Source: Saccoglossus kowalevskii
Lineage: Eukaryota; Hemichordata; Enteropneusta; Harrimaniidae
Reading direction: 5' to 3'
Length of the DNA: 64,000 nt
NCBI RefSeq assembly: GCF_000003605.2
Contig: NW_003118931.1
Span: forward strand, 141,134-205,133
Shown here: positions 11,430 to 25,871 of the stretch, piece by piece
How positions within the stretch are numbered: position 1 is the first letter of the stretch
How the letters are laid out: each line of letters opens with the position of its first letter
The notes under the pieces: model-generated
Databases searched by the model: none
Seen by the model: the letters and a program-made list of their open reading frames with translations, nothing else
Told to the model about the DNA's origin: nothing
Position numbers and translations under genes: made by a program

Positions 11430-13620
11430 GTCAGTCATTATCGAAGCACAGAAGATAATATCAAATTACGCGCGTTATTTGTATACAAAAAGTAGTTCCA
11501 GGAAATAGACGCGTTTACCAAATATGATATGTAAAATTATTGCACGGCTCGTGCATCGGGATTCCCGTAGCGTTACGAGGCCGGGCAATACGAGGTATAT
11601 GATATTAGATGATTCGTATTTGCACACGTGGTTGAATGCGTAACATGTCTGCTTTCTACCGCGTTTGCCATAACACATGTTCCCATTGCATTTGCGGATT
11701 ATTTTGACATCAATTCAAAGAAAGTAAGATTAGGATACATCTTAATCATACATCAATACATCATCTAGAGTGGGAGGGGTTAGTAATGTTTATATCGCAC
11801 TCAAATCTCCATCCATTGATGCGACATTTTATAAGATTCCCTACTAGATTTAAAGGCGATATAGACAGTCATTTTAATAATTGGTCATCTGCACCACGAA
11901 ATTGTCTTGAAACCACGTAAAATTATGCATAACGACGCTACCATCGCTATAGTATACTAAATACATATGCGAGTATCCAAGGCCAGAATTCTACACATGC
12001 AACAATGCGTTATAGTAATGAATTAGATCAATTGTTTGTTTTCTATGTCGTAGTTTTAACACCTTGCTGTATCCCTGACATGTGTACCACAGCTGTGACG
12101 CCTTTTACGCTAAGTTAACGCTCATTACAAACACTATATTAAACAATATTTACATGTAAGGGTTGTGTTTTGCAAGACGATCTCCTCAGATTCCATCTCC
12201 TGGAATTTCGAAGAAGTCTAAGTGATATCAGCAAAAGCCTAAGATCAATCATATTCTTGAAATGGTCACTTCAGATGCGTAAGTACTATGAGAACGTTAT
12301 ATGTTTATGTTCAAGTAGCAATCACATACACTGGAAGCGGATTACTGTTGTCGGGCTAAAATTGTTTTCATGGATTTAGTTTAATATAATCGGAATTGGG
12401 GAAATATTGATGGATAGTATCATCTAGATGGTTATGCTTTTAGCTAAATTTGTGTGTCTCACCTAGAGACTGTGTGTCAAATATCAATAGTCGTGTAAGA
12501 ATAACGTAAGCATTTATAGCTTTCAGTCTTCCTACCTCAAGTCTAAGTCGCGTGAGCATCGTAGCATAGCAACCATAATGTTATACTACTTATCTAAGAT
12601 AACGTAACTACACAGACAGACAGACACATTGACAGTGATTTAATCAGAAGATGGAATACAAAGACGCTGCTGCAATAAAAGCAGTTGCAAATCGCCTTCG
12701 GTTTACTAACATTGTATACCTATAATTATTATATGCGCTAAATAGGTGCCCGCCAGAACTAAATGACATCCTCGTTTCCAAGGAAACGGACAGTGTGGTA
12801 GCACGTATGTGTTTATCAGAGTACCGTTCTTCAATGGCAATGCAACAATTAGTGTGAAACGTACAACAAAATAACACACAAGTGAAATACTACAAATAAA
12901 CAATCGATGTGACAGCTGTACGGATATGAAAGAAAGCATCTAGTGTAATTTTCGTGTGGTAAATAAAACCCCTTATGTATCCAGCTGAATTACTATTCCC
13001 TTAATTTCGGCAGAATTAGTCGTTAGTGCTCGAGAGTAAACAAAACTGTAGTGTTGAAATCGAAACTCAATTTCGTGTCTCTCATATTTTGCTGACAAAA
13101 CTGAAAATTTCTATTTGTAGGTAATCTATAGCTAAAAACAAGCGTGGCGTGAATTATTATGGGATTTTATAATACACTAATGACCCTTTTATAAATATCT
13201 ACGTGCCACGGATTTAAAATTTGTGAAATGGGTTTCCCGTTTTTCTTGTATGTTATACGATTAGTTGTTTGCACGATCATATGAATAATTATTTTTTTCC
13301 AGTCCAGTATCTGATCGCCACACTTTTATCGTCATCGCGTCATAGTATTCCATAATTATTGTAGCTTTCAGGTTCTCGTTGTTACAAAACAGCTGTGCCA
13401 CTATGTATATCATTAGAATGGGAAATGTTTACATATTTGGTATAAATTGTCAATATACCTTAAACGCAATAGATTTTTGTTGTTACACCCACCCCCCCAA
13501 AAAAGCTCAATTCTGTCCGGTAGGTGTGCCTATTGAGATATGTAACTGTTGTAATGGTATTAGGCGAAGTGAACTCAATGATGGAATAGAATAGAAAGAA
13601 TATTATTTGATTGGCTAAAA
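11430..13620. other. AT-rich DNA without a supported gene
   Basis: Only short, low-complexity frames. A small GACA run at about 12614-12626 is the only simple repeat. No transposon end or RNA gene was recognised. Confidence 0.45.
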
Positions 13621-13625
13621 AAGGT

Positions 13626-13655
13626 CACGTGGTTCTCATCGAGATCTCGGCTGCC
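13626..13655 (+). repeat. Dispersed 30-bp GC-rich motif, relative of the 23.5-kb element
   Basis: The sequence 'cacgtggttctcatcgagat' followed by CTCGGCTGCC is about 25/30 identical to the right arm of the inverted-repeat element at 23655-23684, in the same orientation. No matching inverted arm was found within about 250 bp on the left, so this may be a solo end or a truncated copy. It contains the E-box CACGTG. Confidence 0.5.
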
Positions 13656-16600
13656 TTTTGAACTAAGGGTATTAGAACATTCAGATGATCATCAATTCTA
13701 ATAACTGTTCGTTTTGTCAACTTTTGTTTTGAATATCCCCTATATTACAAATAGAAATGCCGTTACTGTAAAGAAACAGCCGTCTGTCAGCCAGGGCATT
13801 GGAAAGAGCGCACAGTCAACATACAGACATTAAAACTAACATTACTGTACGGTAATTACGTTCCTATTGAAGCCATTTTTTGTCTTCAGGATGATAATAT
13901 TCCGCTCAGTGTTTAGAATTGCATTAATCTTGTTATTATAATCGAAAAGCCTCAGGTCGTTATATGAGCAAGCATCCATTTGATTATACCGAAATAGCTA
14001 CCTGATAGCAAGGTCATTTATTTTACAAATCATTTGACAAATAAACAGCATCCTAATCCTTAGCAATCTGCTTCACAATCTGGATTTTTTGCCAGGGTTT
14101 TTCCAAGCCCAAGAACACAAAACAGTATCACAGATAATGGCTAAATCAGAAGGGGAAAAATCATGATGTATTTCGAAACGTGTGGCACCCAAATACAAGT
14201 GCATACGAACAAATTCAAATATAGAACAAGTAATTTTAATATAATTGAATAATTGAACATAATTACAAAAATGTGAGTGTATGTCTATATAACAAGCAAT
14301 AACCTGAATAACAAATTAAATGCAATAAATATAGCATTTCTCGATGTGGGTATGAATTACCTTATTATGTTGCAGCAAATGTATTGGAGAATTAATGAAA
14401 TAAATATTGCATGATGATAAATGTATGGAATCTATTTTATTAATCGCACTTTAAATTGGAAAAGTAAACATGATTCCGATACATTGACTTCTTGCCAGCT
14501 GTGTTACGGCGTCTATCTGTGAACAACAGCTAAATACTAATAAGGACGTCTGGTTTGATATTATCGAACATTTGAATTACGAGAAGAGTTGACAAAATAG
14601 ATTACAACGAGGAATAACAGGAGAGGACATCCATCACACATTTACGGCATCCGTAGCCCGCGGCGAGGGTCGTAACTCCAATGGCGCTGTTCAACGACAC
14701 TTGCCCTTTATTCGAGTAAACACACCTAGATCAATGCGAAATTTATTGTTAATGTGAATTACGTGCTCTTCGTTCGTGGATTAGTTTTAATAAGGTAGGT
14801 GACTGCAAGTGTAGACGTTGAGTGAATACAAACACGATAAACACAGGTATCATAGAATACTTTGTTTGTATTGATACTTTAAAAATTATAAGATTCTATT
14901 CCATTTCCTGCAAAATATGTTGGTATTTGATATGATGCTTACACGTTATACGTCTCCCCGATGTGTATTTGCGTAACAGAACACCTTTAATTGGAATGAT
15001 GAGCTGGCACCGAATCATATATCAGTAGACCGTGTCCATCTGTCTGAACAACTGATTGAAAATTACCTATCCGATAACCGGGACATCCATGTTATTACAT
15101 GTGATCCAATTAGTTGCTAAACTGAGAAAAGAAAACTGAGATGAGGGTAGATTAATTACCGAGAGTCTTCAAAGCTCGCAATACATTTTCGATTATACCA
15201 ATACATATAAGCGTGGCCTGGTTTGTGGTGCATGTAGCGTAGCATGCAAATAATCACTCACATATGGCAATATGACATGTTAATATTGGCTAACATAAAA
15301 ACAATGATAAATTAGAATAGCGGTTGTCTATAATTATAAACTGAATCATCAAATTAAAAATCGCATAGAAAAGCATCTAATAGTGGGTAAAATCAATATT
15401 CAGCCACGCTCGAATAAACCTACAATTCTCGATAAGGTTTGAATTGGTAAATAGTGTAAGCAGTCACGTAGACAGCAATATTCCGAGACGTTCCGTTTTC
15501 GTCTCTTGTATCCTTGTACGTATGTACTCGCAGTGGGAGGTGGGTATCGGGTCAATAGTTAAATTTAACGAGCAGTTCCAGAATGGGTTTTACTGAAACA
15601 AATGTATTCAAACTCAAAGTTTAGTTCTGATCTTCCAAAAGCATGTTGGGGATTACGTAATTAATATGTGAAGTATAAATGGTAAACTCTAATACAGAAA
15701 AATTACAAGCGATTATGCGTTGTCTGTAACATTTGCATTATCGTGACCGCTAACGCTGAGGTAATTACCCCCTGTAATCCTGGAGATCAGGTCTGCTAAC
15801 ATGAGCTCATGCAATTACATGTAGGCCTGTATTTCTACTGAAAATAATCACAGTGCCTCAATTGTGAAACATAGTCTGAATATGATATATGATACCCTTC
15901 AAGTATACTAAACATATTTTTGCAATCACCGATAACCACAAAGTGATTGTGTGTACATATATATAGAGAGAGATTTTTTATCAACATATATTTAGTGAAA
16001 TGTGCATGCACTTTCGAAGAATATTATGATAGATATTATGCAATGTGTGTAATCGTATTATTAGATGCCATTACATACGCACTATTGAGAACGTTTTTAT
16101 GCAAAATAAGTTTTAATATTTCTCAAGGATTTTAAATTGCAAAAAACGATCAATAAAGTGAGAAAAAAATTCCTATGTTTTAAATTGTGTTTATAATACT
16201 ATGCATAATATACGTGTTATCCTTTGATGGGAGCACCCGTGTGTAAGAAATTGTATTTTTTATATTTTTCATATTTCTAAACAAGCATCGGCTGTACGTT
16301 AGATTATTGGAGGTAAATATGAAAAAATAGGTTGCATTAAATATATATAGATGAATGTGTGCGTGAGGTATCGTCTGATGATGGTTCGATTAGCTTGCGG
16401 GGTAGATATAATATGACAATTGCATGTTTATGCGCATCAACAAATACGCATACAAAAATGACTAACCGTAGTTCCTGTCCAGGAAGCTATCTTGTTCACA
16501 TATTTGACAAATGATTTATAGTTATGAGACCCTTTCAGCCAAACAAAACCCATCACTATGGTGTATGACTGCATATATAATTAATGCTCGCCATTTCTTA

Positions 16601-17985
16601 TTTATATATACACATATACTGCGTACAAATATAAAATATACTTCACTCGCTTGATATCAAAATGATGGATGAAGAGCGCCCAACTCTTATTACAGATGTG
16701 ACTGAATTATTAATATACACGCGTTGCGTATTATTAATAAGTGGAACGCAAACGTAAAATTCATTCGATCAGTGTGAAAACTATTGTCTGAGCCGTGGTA
16801 GTGAATCAATTTGGATCTAGGGTACGAATTTACTCCAAATATACATCATAAATAATTCAAATTAGTTCATTACTTGGTAAAGTAGTATATGATTATTACA
16901 CGTCATTTGGCTCCAATGGGTCTGCTATGAATGTCTGAACTTTACTTAGCTCTAAAAAATCCCGTACTAGACATTTACCAATCAAAAGTTGGCAAATAAT
17001 AAATATTTGGCATTTCGAATACTGTTGTGGGTCATTATTTTTGTCCTCACCAGGGTGACGTATAAATGAACAAGTGCCTGCTATTAACATATAATACCAT
17101 ATTCTATTTGGAAGAAGAAAAAACAACACTGGAATTGATTGAGATACTATATAATGACGTAACAATATGTTTGTACATCCAGCTATTCACATAATTGCTT
17201 GAACTATAATATTTAAATATAAACCCACAGGATTCTTTTACGTCTTCGTTATTTCTTTCAATTTTCAATCTGGATTTTAGCCGAGTTGAAACAGCGCTGG
17301 GAGCACTACAAAATACACGTCTAACCACATTCAAAGCAACTAATAATTATTTATCTTGTGGTGCCTTTGGTTACAAGGAATTACTTTGAAATTGGCTACT
17401 GACAACTCAAATATAAAATAATAATCATAAATTATATTTGATTCTTTACAAACTACCGTGGGAGTTCCCCATTACACTAATGAACTCTGTGCTTGATTTC
17501 CTCAATACATAGATTATATTAACAAACAAACAAACAAACAGACAGTTATTATAAACAAGGCTAAATTTATGATAACCATCACACACAACTTTGTCCAAGA
17601 GGTTATGTCATTTTTACATAGTTATTGACGCTATTATCTGTATAAATATCTAATAGTTTTTTAAAAAAGCATAAGCTGGCAAATATCAATGACATGTGCA
17701 TTATTAATATTAATATTATTATTATAGTAACTGATTTTTATTTTTTAATTAAGTTAAAAGTACATACATGTATAACTAAATATTTAGGCATTCCCAGACC
17801 CGTAAATTAACTAAATGGACATTGTAATCATACTATAACTTTGCCAAATCACTCGGTAAAATGATGTTTTGTTTTACAGCAGCTAAGTTATAGAATGTCA
17901 TTATTATTGATAAAGTCAACAACAATTAATCTTTTATCATAAAAGTACAAACACCTTTTAATGAAAAAAAAAACATTTTGTATTT
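13656..17985. other. AT-rich DNA without a supported gene
   Basis: No exon with paired splice signals was found. A GC-richer patch near 14640-14700 (CATCCGTAGCCCGCGGCGAG) is short and its frames are unconvincing. A - strand frame near 17104-17334 includes CSAPSAVSTRLKSRLKIERN, which resembles a basic leader, but it has no ATG. Confidence 0.45.
17521..17545 (+). repeat. (AAAC)n / (ACAG)n microsatellite
   Basis: A perfect run of AAAC units passing into ACAG. It may mark the left edge or an internal tail of an old retroposon, since another A-rich tail follows 560 bp later. Confidence 0.7.
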
Positions 17986-17989
17986 TGTT

Positions 17990-18103
17990 TCTGCGTATAT
18001 TAGTTTGGGTACTGTTTGTAACTAACTCTATGTTTGAAGGAAGTCTTGTTTTGTAAGTGCATGTTTACACAAATTACATGTCCTCTGTAAAGCCACTTGG
18101 AAC

Positions 18104-18104
<1 letters not shown>
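17990..18104 (+). mobile_element. Possible 3' end of an old LINE or SINE
   Basis: The sequence 'tctgtaaagccacttggaac' (about 18083-18102) directly precedes a long A-rich tandem tail. A 'GTAAAGC...TTGG' block followed by short AATA-type repeats is typical of the 3' ends of several animal non-LTR retroposon families. No reverse-transcriptase frame was found upstream, so the copy is very short or strongly decayed. The left boundary is approximate. Confidence 0.42.
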
Positions 18105-18232
<128 letters not shown>

Positions 18233-21200
18233 TAGCATGCACGTTACTTGAACTGTCCACATAATGGAGCATATTTATTTTCAATAATGATCAAGTTCAA
18301 TGCGTCTTTCAAATCATGTGTATGCGCATGCGTGGAATTAAACTTTGTTAACTGAATCGTGAGTAAATGTAACTGATATCCAGCACTCCTGATAAAAAAG
18401 ACATTAATTGATTAAATTTAATATCATATACAGATATTTGCACGTGTTTTACTTTCTGACTCAATTTACTGAGCCCCGCTCACAAATTCAATTTTTATAA
18501 CACACGTTACCGCGGTTAACTGATTTTTAATTTACTCAGAGAATTATTGTACGTCAGTGGCGCCACATATCTACTTTTGATTGCTTTAATTTTTCTTACT
18601 AAAATGTTAAATTGAATTATTTTACGATTATCAGTTAACTTGTGTATCCCAATATAATTTTTTTGCGCTATAGTCCCTTAATAATCACATTATGTGGGAA
18701 AAAGTCTGTTTTAAAAAGGCAGCAGATGTTGATAGTCGAATTTCGCAATGTGAGCTAACATAAACACAGTAATATGCATTTTCGCGCATGGATATAATGA
18801 TGTCGTTTTCATCCACGCTATATAAAGTTTCATCTACATGTAGTGGCCGTCATATACCTTTATTCACGAATTCAGCCAGATTTCAAAGGCGACACTAATG
18901 CTTCAATAACGCGGACAAATTGTTTGAAAATTGTCTTGAAAATTATTTCAATATGCTTTCGTTCGCTCCACGCGATGTTTCATTTTCGTTAATGTATAAT
19001 AATGTATTCACATCACGAATTAAAAAATGATATCATTCGCGCGATGTGTGATGCGAGCTTGGGAAATTACATGGGTCTGTATACTTTTTCTCGATCGATT
19101 ACTGTGAAATATTCATTGAACGTTTTCTAAAATTAAACTAGGAATATCAGAACTGAAAAGAAGTACTGAAAAATAAATCAAAAGCGATCGAAGTACATCA
19201 ACCCATTTCTTGTTTGTTAAATTCAGTCAATAATCAGCCAAACTCTGTTCTTGTTGGGCCATACCACAGTTATGTAAGAGATGGGGGTGTTGGCTCATGC
19301 AGTTCCAATTGAGACGCATTAGTTTGTACGTTATATATCTGGCAATATATATGAGCCCACATGTCAATGTTAGCCTTCGTACCTAGCTACAGAATACTGT
19401 TTTTTCCGATCGTTATGTTACTCCGAGCAGTGTCCAGTCTTTCTCAGCATGTAGGGCGATCGTTAGTACCACACTCAGTGCCCTTCGCCGCTGAATGTTT
19501 CTCTTCATGGCTACGTAGATAACATGTTGCACTATATACGGTTGTTTTTTCATGAAGTAATCAGGACATTCAAACCGTGAGTAAGTAACTGTATATCTGA
19601 CTATGTACGTTTCCAAATAACTCATTATTACCAACGCATTATATTGTATCGTAGAAGCCACAATTAGCTGCGTTCTTGGAGGGTATTTTTTACAGAATAA
19701 AAACACTGTCCACAGGTAGTATATAGTAGTCATAGTGTGTTATATTCCTATGAAGTTACTAGCGTGGAAAGCTTTGCCCACGTTAGAATAAATTATGATT
19801 TCGCTGATAAACTGAGACTATGCTTCGACCCGTGACAAATATAATGACAATATCTCCTCATGTCGTAATAAATTATTTCCGGGTTACCTGTAATCTCATT
19901 TCATCTAGTATCGTCATCATCGTAACACGACTACCTTGCGTCATTCGCTGATTTGAAATCTCAATTCTATTGTATCTCGTTTTACTTATCGTTCTTCTTT
20001 ATTAAATTAGTAATTTGCGTGAATTGGACTCACTTTCGTACTCATGATAAAATCTAACCGTTGTAACCAGGCAACCAGTTTTTTTTTCTTCTCACAATAT
20101 ATCAGCCTATTATAAGCTATAGCAGTACGTGAAATGTCAAGTGAATGTTTGGATTGGTTGTACTATTTATATCTGACAGCTTAGTGCACTGCGGCTTGTG
20201 GATGTACTGACAATTCCACTTAATGCGATTCCCATGCACTTAGTATATGACCACATAGTACTGTGCATTAAAGTCTTTACTTTAAGTAGGATGATTGTCA
20301 GTATGACTCCAAACTTTGCTACTGTACATATGACGGTATCTACCAATAACCTAGCGGACACAATCAAATATATAAGGCATCACGTAATGGTTTTTTTTTT
20401 AAATAAACTGCGTGTACAAAACGAAAGTATATCAACCCATAACAATTATTCATAGAAGCTTCAGCAACCTCACAATATAGGTAAATTGTGCATTATTTGA
20501 CCACCAGCTGCTGACTGCATATTGACCTATTATGCCCAACTCACATGAGTGTTATTATCAGACACAAAATAAAATCCCACCAGACACTTTCTATTGTGTC
20601 TATTACAAGCTGTCGCCATTTTTAGACTCCTGTACTACATCGTGGGGCTTGATTTACATAAGCGCATAGTAGCTATAGTAAGACAAAATACACGGCGAGG
20701 CAAATATTACGTTAAATTAATCAAGGTAAATAGTTACCTTGTGCGTTACTCGGACCGAAGCCCGCGTACAATAAGGCACCAATCGCTTAGCTACACGCCA
20801 CGCCCCCCCCCCCTCGGCCAACGGGCTTATAACGTTCAGATGCCCGTCAAAACGGCCAAAACCCTGCAACTGATACACCCAAATTGTCGTATACTATGTA
20901 AATGTGTGCTTCTATATGTTTATGTATGAAGGTATTTGGAATGCCAGGATTGTGGTGACGCTCGTTATAGAGTCGATTAAAAATGATCTTCGAAAGAGGA
21001 AAACGCTATTCCTACAAAAATAATGTACCAAAAACAATCACAAGTGTTTATTAAGTCATTGATTAGACTTTTTTAAAGTGGAAAAGTTAATGGCATTCAT
21101 GAAAACATCAATGCCCAAGGTAATAACACTTGCAATATCGTGTTCTGGTTAAAATCCAGATTTTACGAAGCGACAGTATACAACTAATTCTGAAAGTTAG

Positions 21201-23480
21201 TACAGATACATTCTCTTGGGTCCCGCTGCTATTGACAGACATACGTCCCTAGGCAACGTTATAATTGCACACAGCGTATTGCTATCCCCCAGGGTTTCTT
21301 CTGTATCTTATGATGTATTACCCGTAGGCTTACGTGTAATGGCTCTGCTAGCCGACCTCCCAATATGACGCCTCAAAGAAACGCAAATGTCACAGTTTCC
21401 CACAGTGTAATAGCTCTCATTCACAATCGTGATTAAAATAAATTGTTATGTGCGGCAATACACGTGGACACCTGTTGCATTGTAGGTATAACTAATGCGT
21501 TTGTTGTTGTTGTTCTGACAACTGATCATGCGCCGTTCTATCGTGATTGATAACGGCAAGTGGGCGTAAGGACGCGTATCCTCAACGACATCCGTAGATC
21601 GCATCTAATCTCAGTACGATGGATGTCGTCAGACTAGGAATACTTGAACTATATGAGTGCGTCGCCTCACATAATCTGTAATTTCGCAAGATATTGATAA
21701 TTCATGATAACTGCTATATTTAGAGATAATCTTTCAAATGCATTCCGTCTAGGGCGTTCTCGGGCGCACTTCATTCTCCCGAGTACACGCGCCACCGATT
21801 TCAAACGCCACCAGGGAAATATATATTGTCTCGGAAAAGACGTCTCAAAATTAATAGTATAGTTTCGAAATCACAAGAGTACGTTGATAGATTAAATGTT
21901 GGTTAGGTAAGCCTTCATATGTCCTCGCGTGTACTGTATTATATAAGTTCTCATTTTGATTTGTTTTTGCTTTCGCCGAAGCAGTCCAGTCCAATTTCCA
22001 ACGAGTGGATATACTAGTCTAGGAGGCAATCTAAAAAGAAAGCCATAATATTAAATTGGCCCACTGACAACAAATATTTGTGGTAAGATCGCAGGATGAA
22101 ATTCAACACCGGAGCGATTTTAGTATTTGATTTGGCCGATGTAATAATCACGCTCTTTTGAAATATGAAAAATTATTTAAAAACTAGTCTGCAAATACAA
22201 AATTGTCAAGTAAAAAATCGAATTGAAGAGTATGTAAAATATTATAATAGAAATTTGCATTTTGTGAAATTATACCATTTAGAGTATATCCTATTTATTA
22301 TATCCTTCAATCCGCGGCGTTTCCTTCTTATTTTGATTTCACATCACAAATTATAGTCTTTTCAGTATGTCTGATTAGAATATTTCTGTAAATAGTTACA
22401 AAGTGCATATCACATTAACGCAAAGTTTGGTCTAAATTGTAGGCAATCATAAATGTTATCTCAAAGACTGGCCGATAATCAACAAATATATCTTTCTAAG
22501 GTCCATATGAAGTCTTCAATTGTTGATAATATTGATAAATAACAAATTGCATATAGTTAATTTAATTTACATATTACCGGACTATTTCGTATTTCATAGC
22601 GTATGCCACAAAGATTAAATGTGGTTTCGGTTAACAACATTTTTTAATCCAGAATAGTTAATTCTCCTGGAGTATTCGAATACAGTTTTCACTATATAAC
22701 TATTTTTGCCAGAAACCGACTATAACATATTTTGATTTTTTTTTCAATTTCATCCGAAAAGAAACGCTAAAATTAAAATTGTACATAGGTTTGATACTAG
22801 GGAAAGCAATAACGAATTATTCCTCCCTGATGACGTTATTGCAATCATCGCCTTCAGTAACACTTTGCTATAAATATTGAATAGGCTATTGCGCAGCGAT
22901 GATCAGCACTGAGATTACTTCGCACCTCATTCCACCTTACTTTCACACCTTAGTATGGTCTTTACGACAAATAAAGTCGTGCTAGCAATAACACGAGTTG
23001 CCGATAAGAGCAGACCAACACTGGCGCGTAGTGGTTGACCTGCTAATATGAGCACGTACTACGGTACTCGGATCTTTCGATTCGTCATTTGTACAACTGG
23101 TGTGATGGGTGATCGGGTTAGCAAAAATAAAGAGAAAAAGGTTAGTAGAAACTTTTTTAAGCATGTTGGCAATGTGGTGTATCGTGCTGAACATACAAAT
23201 GCACGTGTAGTTTTTTTAACGAAAAATAATATGTATATATTTCCCGTTCAGTCACGGTTTGTGTATCAACACAACTCATAATACCGACAGTTCTTCAACA
23301 TAGTCAGGTATAGACGTAATCAGTACGTGGATTCAATACGTGTGCGTAACGTATTCTGACACGTACGTAATCTATCATTTATTGAATTTGAATCACATAT
23401 ATACAACGTTTGGGCAGATGTTAACATAATACATGTTGACACACCAAAAACAAGTATTGTAAAAGACGTCATACACAAAT
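18233..23480. other. AT-rich DNA without a supported gene
   Basis: Contains a poly-C run at 20803-20813 and a + strand open frame (20594-20929) whose middle is GC-richer, with neither a recognisable domain nor good splice context. A site like an RFX X-box (GTAACCAGGCAAC, 20063-20075) is present. No mobile-element ends were recognised. Confidence 0.42.
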
Positions 23481-23682
23481 GCCGGCGCGATCTCGATGGG
23501 AACGAAAAAGCGACAAAGCCCTATTTTGTCCCTGTATAGTGTCACACTGTTCTTTCTTATTGTGTCAACTGTTATAAATACCGTGGTTACATAGGTCGGG
23601 GAACAATGTACGTGACGACGGGAGAATGCACTATTTGAGAGACAAAAACAAGTCTCGTGGTTCTTACTGAGATCTCGGCGGC
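23481..23682. mobile_element. Small imperfect inverted-repeat element
   Basis: The left arm GCCGGCGCGATCTCGATGGG (from 23481) is roughly 70% matched in inverted orientation by the right arm ending GAGATCTCGGCGGC at 23682. The enclosed ~150 bp is non-coding. The right-arm sequence recurs at 13626-13655, which supports a repeat family. No convincing target-site duplication was seen, so both the boundaries and the class (MITE-like) are uncertain. Confidence 0.4.
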
Positions 23683-25720
23683 CATTACGTCATACTTAAC
23701 TATTCATTGAACAGAGTGATAGGGATTGTCAATAATAGATGACTCTTTGTAATGGGAATTTTTCAGTGTTTGATAGAATGATTTAGTCTTCATGGTTCAT
23801 TGTAATATGTTGTTTTCTCTAATAGAGATATAAATATTAAATACTTGTAAAGTACACAACAAATTGTACAAGAATTACTCAATATTATTACATAGTTTTG
23901 AATTGTTTATTGGTTGTTCTGGTGCGCTCAATAACAATCACTGCATATGCGTAATTTCGTTTTTTTTAATTTTGCCTCTAATGAATACTGCTGCGTGTTC
24001 AGTACATTTTTAATTGAGATAAATCATAATCTCTTCCAGTCTACAGGAAGGAGCATCAACAACAATTTTGGGAATTGCATGATCTCGTCCATATTGTATT
24101 TTTGAGATAAAACTCAAATTAGAATTGTTCCGTTATGTAATTGTTCTAATATTTAAAAACTTATAATATTTCATTTTTCATTGTGTTTCTGCTTTATATT
24201 TTAGTGGTTTTCAAAGTATAATTTGCTTTGAAATTCCACTTTATGCTCCAGATAACACATTTGTGGAAAAATGTTATTTAGAAAATGTATGTTTTTTTTT
24301 GTTTGATCAGGTAGCTAGTACATTGTACCACAAGCACCACAGCATTGCGACTCAATAACGTATATTTTCAGTATTAATACACTTTTGTGATTATTTTTGC
24401 TTCTCAAATTTCCAAGCTCATTTGTGTTTGTGTGTAATTTTTCTGTTAAACTATCGAATCTATTAGTTTAATTCATTGCAAGGTTAGTATATCATGGACT
24501 CAAATTACGTTACGTTTTTGATGCTTTCCACTTATAACTGAGCAAGATGGCTCGGTATATCTTGAATGTGTTTACAGCTGTGAATTGGATTATAAGTTAC
24601 GGTCGGAAAAAACATTCTGTTTGACACAAAATAATATTTTGAATTTAATTACTAAATAGTATGCAAACAAACATTTCTGGATGGACTCATGGATTTACCA
24701 GCCACAAATTATTTATTTTATTATTTCTGCCATGCATAGAATGTAATTTTAACTCATATTTTTAAAATGATAAAGAACTAAACAAAAATTGAAAGAAATA
24801 ATCAACTAAAAACAAACAATAATGGTAATTCTAATGAACGATTAAAAGTATTTGACTTATCTGACGCCATAGAAATTAAATGTAACTCTGTTCATCCATT
24901 AACGCTCATATGCTATTATATGTTTAAAGACGATATCATGCAATTCAATTACAACCAAGTAGGTGTAGTAGGTAGAAACACATGCAAGTGACATTTTATA
25001 ATTATATTCCCTTTGTATTTATTGTTCACAGAACACGTCCCAATGAGTATTGTTATCATAATGGATAAAATTAGTTGGCTTTGCAATACCGGCTGAAAAA
25101 AACTGAGCATCGAATCTAGCCAGCTTTGAGGGGATCATTTATTGCCACATCAAACATATTTGTAATCACCCAAGGCCACATATATGTACTTTCAGATTTG
25201 ACCAAAGGATTCATTTAGATAAGATTGCCCATAAAGTGTACAAAACCCGAAAACCTCCGACGACACGTTTTCTGGAGGTCACATAAAGTGACAATGCATT
25301 TATACAAAATAATGAACGTTTTAGACGAATAGTTATTTTACAATTATACCATACAATTATGAACCATGTTTTGTCACAATATGCAATTTACATTTCAGTT
25401 TGAAGTAACTGAAACTTATGGTCACGTGATTTTAATCTATAGAATGAATAATAATAATGACATATTTAACAAAACAGATAAATAATAAATGTGCAATATA
25501 ACGACTTCGCTTCTGTAGAAATCATCTATGTCTGGCTTATCTAACTCTCTCGTTGCCATTATCTACAATATTTCAATCTAGCACGCAACGCAAAATTGTT
25601 TATTACACTAAATCTATGTGTTATTATGCATTACAAAGTCACATTAACATCAATTGAAAGACACATGTTCTTCGTATTGTGTGGACTTAATTTCAGTCGC
25701 AGTGTATCTTTTAACAACTC
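23683..25720. other. AT-rich DNA without a supported gene
   Basis: Very AT-rich, with only short low-complexity frames. No repeat or RNA gene was recognised. Confidence 0.5.
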
Positions 25721-25725
25721 ACCAG

Positions 25726-25851
25726 GGACCAGAATTGATCAAAAGTCTTAGATACACAAGAAGAGCCAACGGCACAGTAGAATTGTCTGTTGATGGACGG
25801 GGGCGTGATCTTATACGTCCCTGCTATCCGGTCGGTCTACTCTGTCTGTGA
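25726..25851 (+). CDS. Possible terminal exon, unknown protein
   Basis: An open stretch of 41 codons and a TGA stop follows 'aacaactcaccag' (AG at 25724-25725), a possible acceptor with a weak pyrimidine tract. The peptide reads GPELIKSLRYTRRANGTVEL, then a DGRGRD turn and a C-P-rich end. It uses mixed codons with G or C in the third position, unlike the surrounding DNA. It contains one N-glycosylation sequon (NGT). An AATAAA signal lies at 25866-25871, only 15 bases past the stop, which would give a very short 3' UTR. No domain is recognised and no upstream partner exon was found. Chance remains quite possible. Confidence 0.25.
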   Translation, partial: GPELIKSLRYTRRANGTVELSVDGRGRDLIRPCYPVGLLCL

Positions 25852-25865
25852 AGCTGCATACGTGA

Positions 25866-25871
25866 AATAAA
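25866..25871 (+). terminator. Candidate polyadenylation signal AATAAA
   Basis: A perfect AATAAA placed just after the stop codon of the candidate exon ending at 25851. The hexamer is frequent by chance in AT-rich DNA, so it counts only together with that exon. Confidence 0.22.

Noticed and set aside
20594-20929. 111-codon + strand open frame
   Set aside because: It runs across a poly-C tract and has no domain, conserved motif or splice context.
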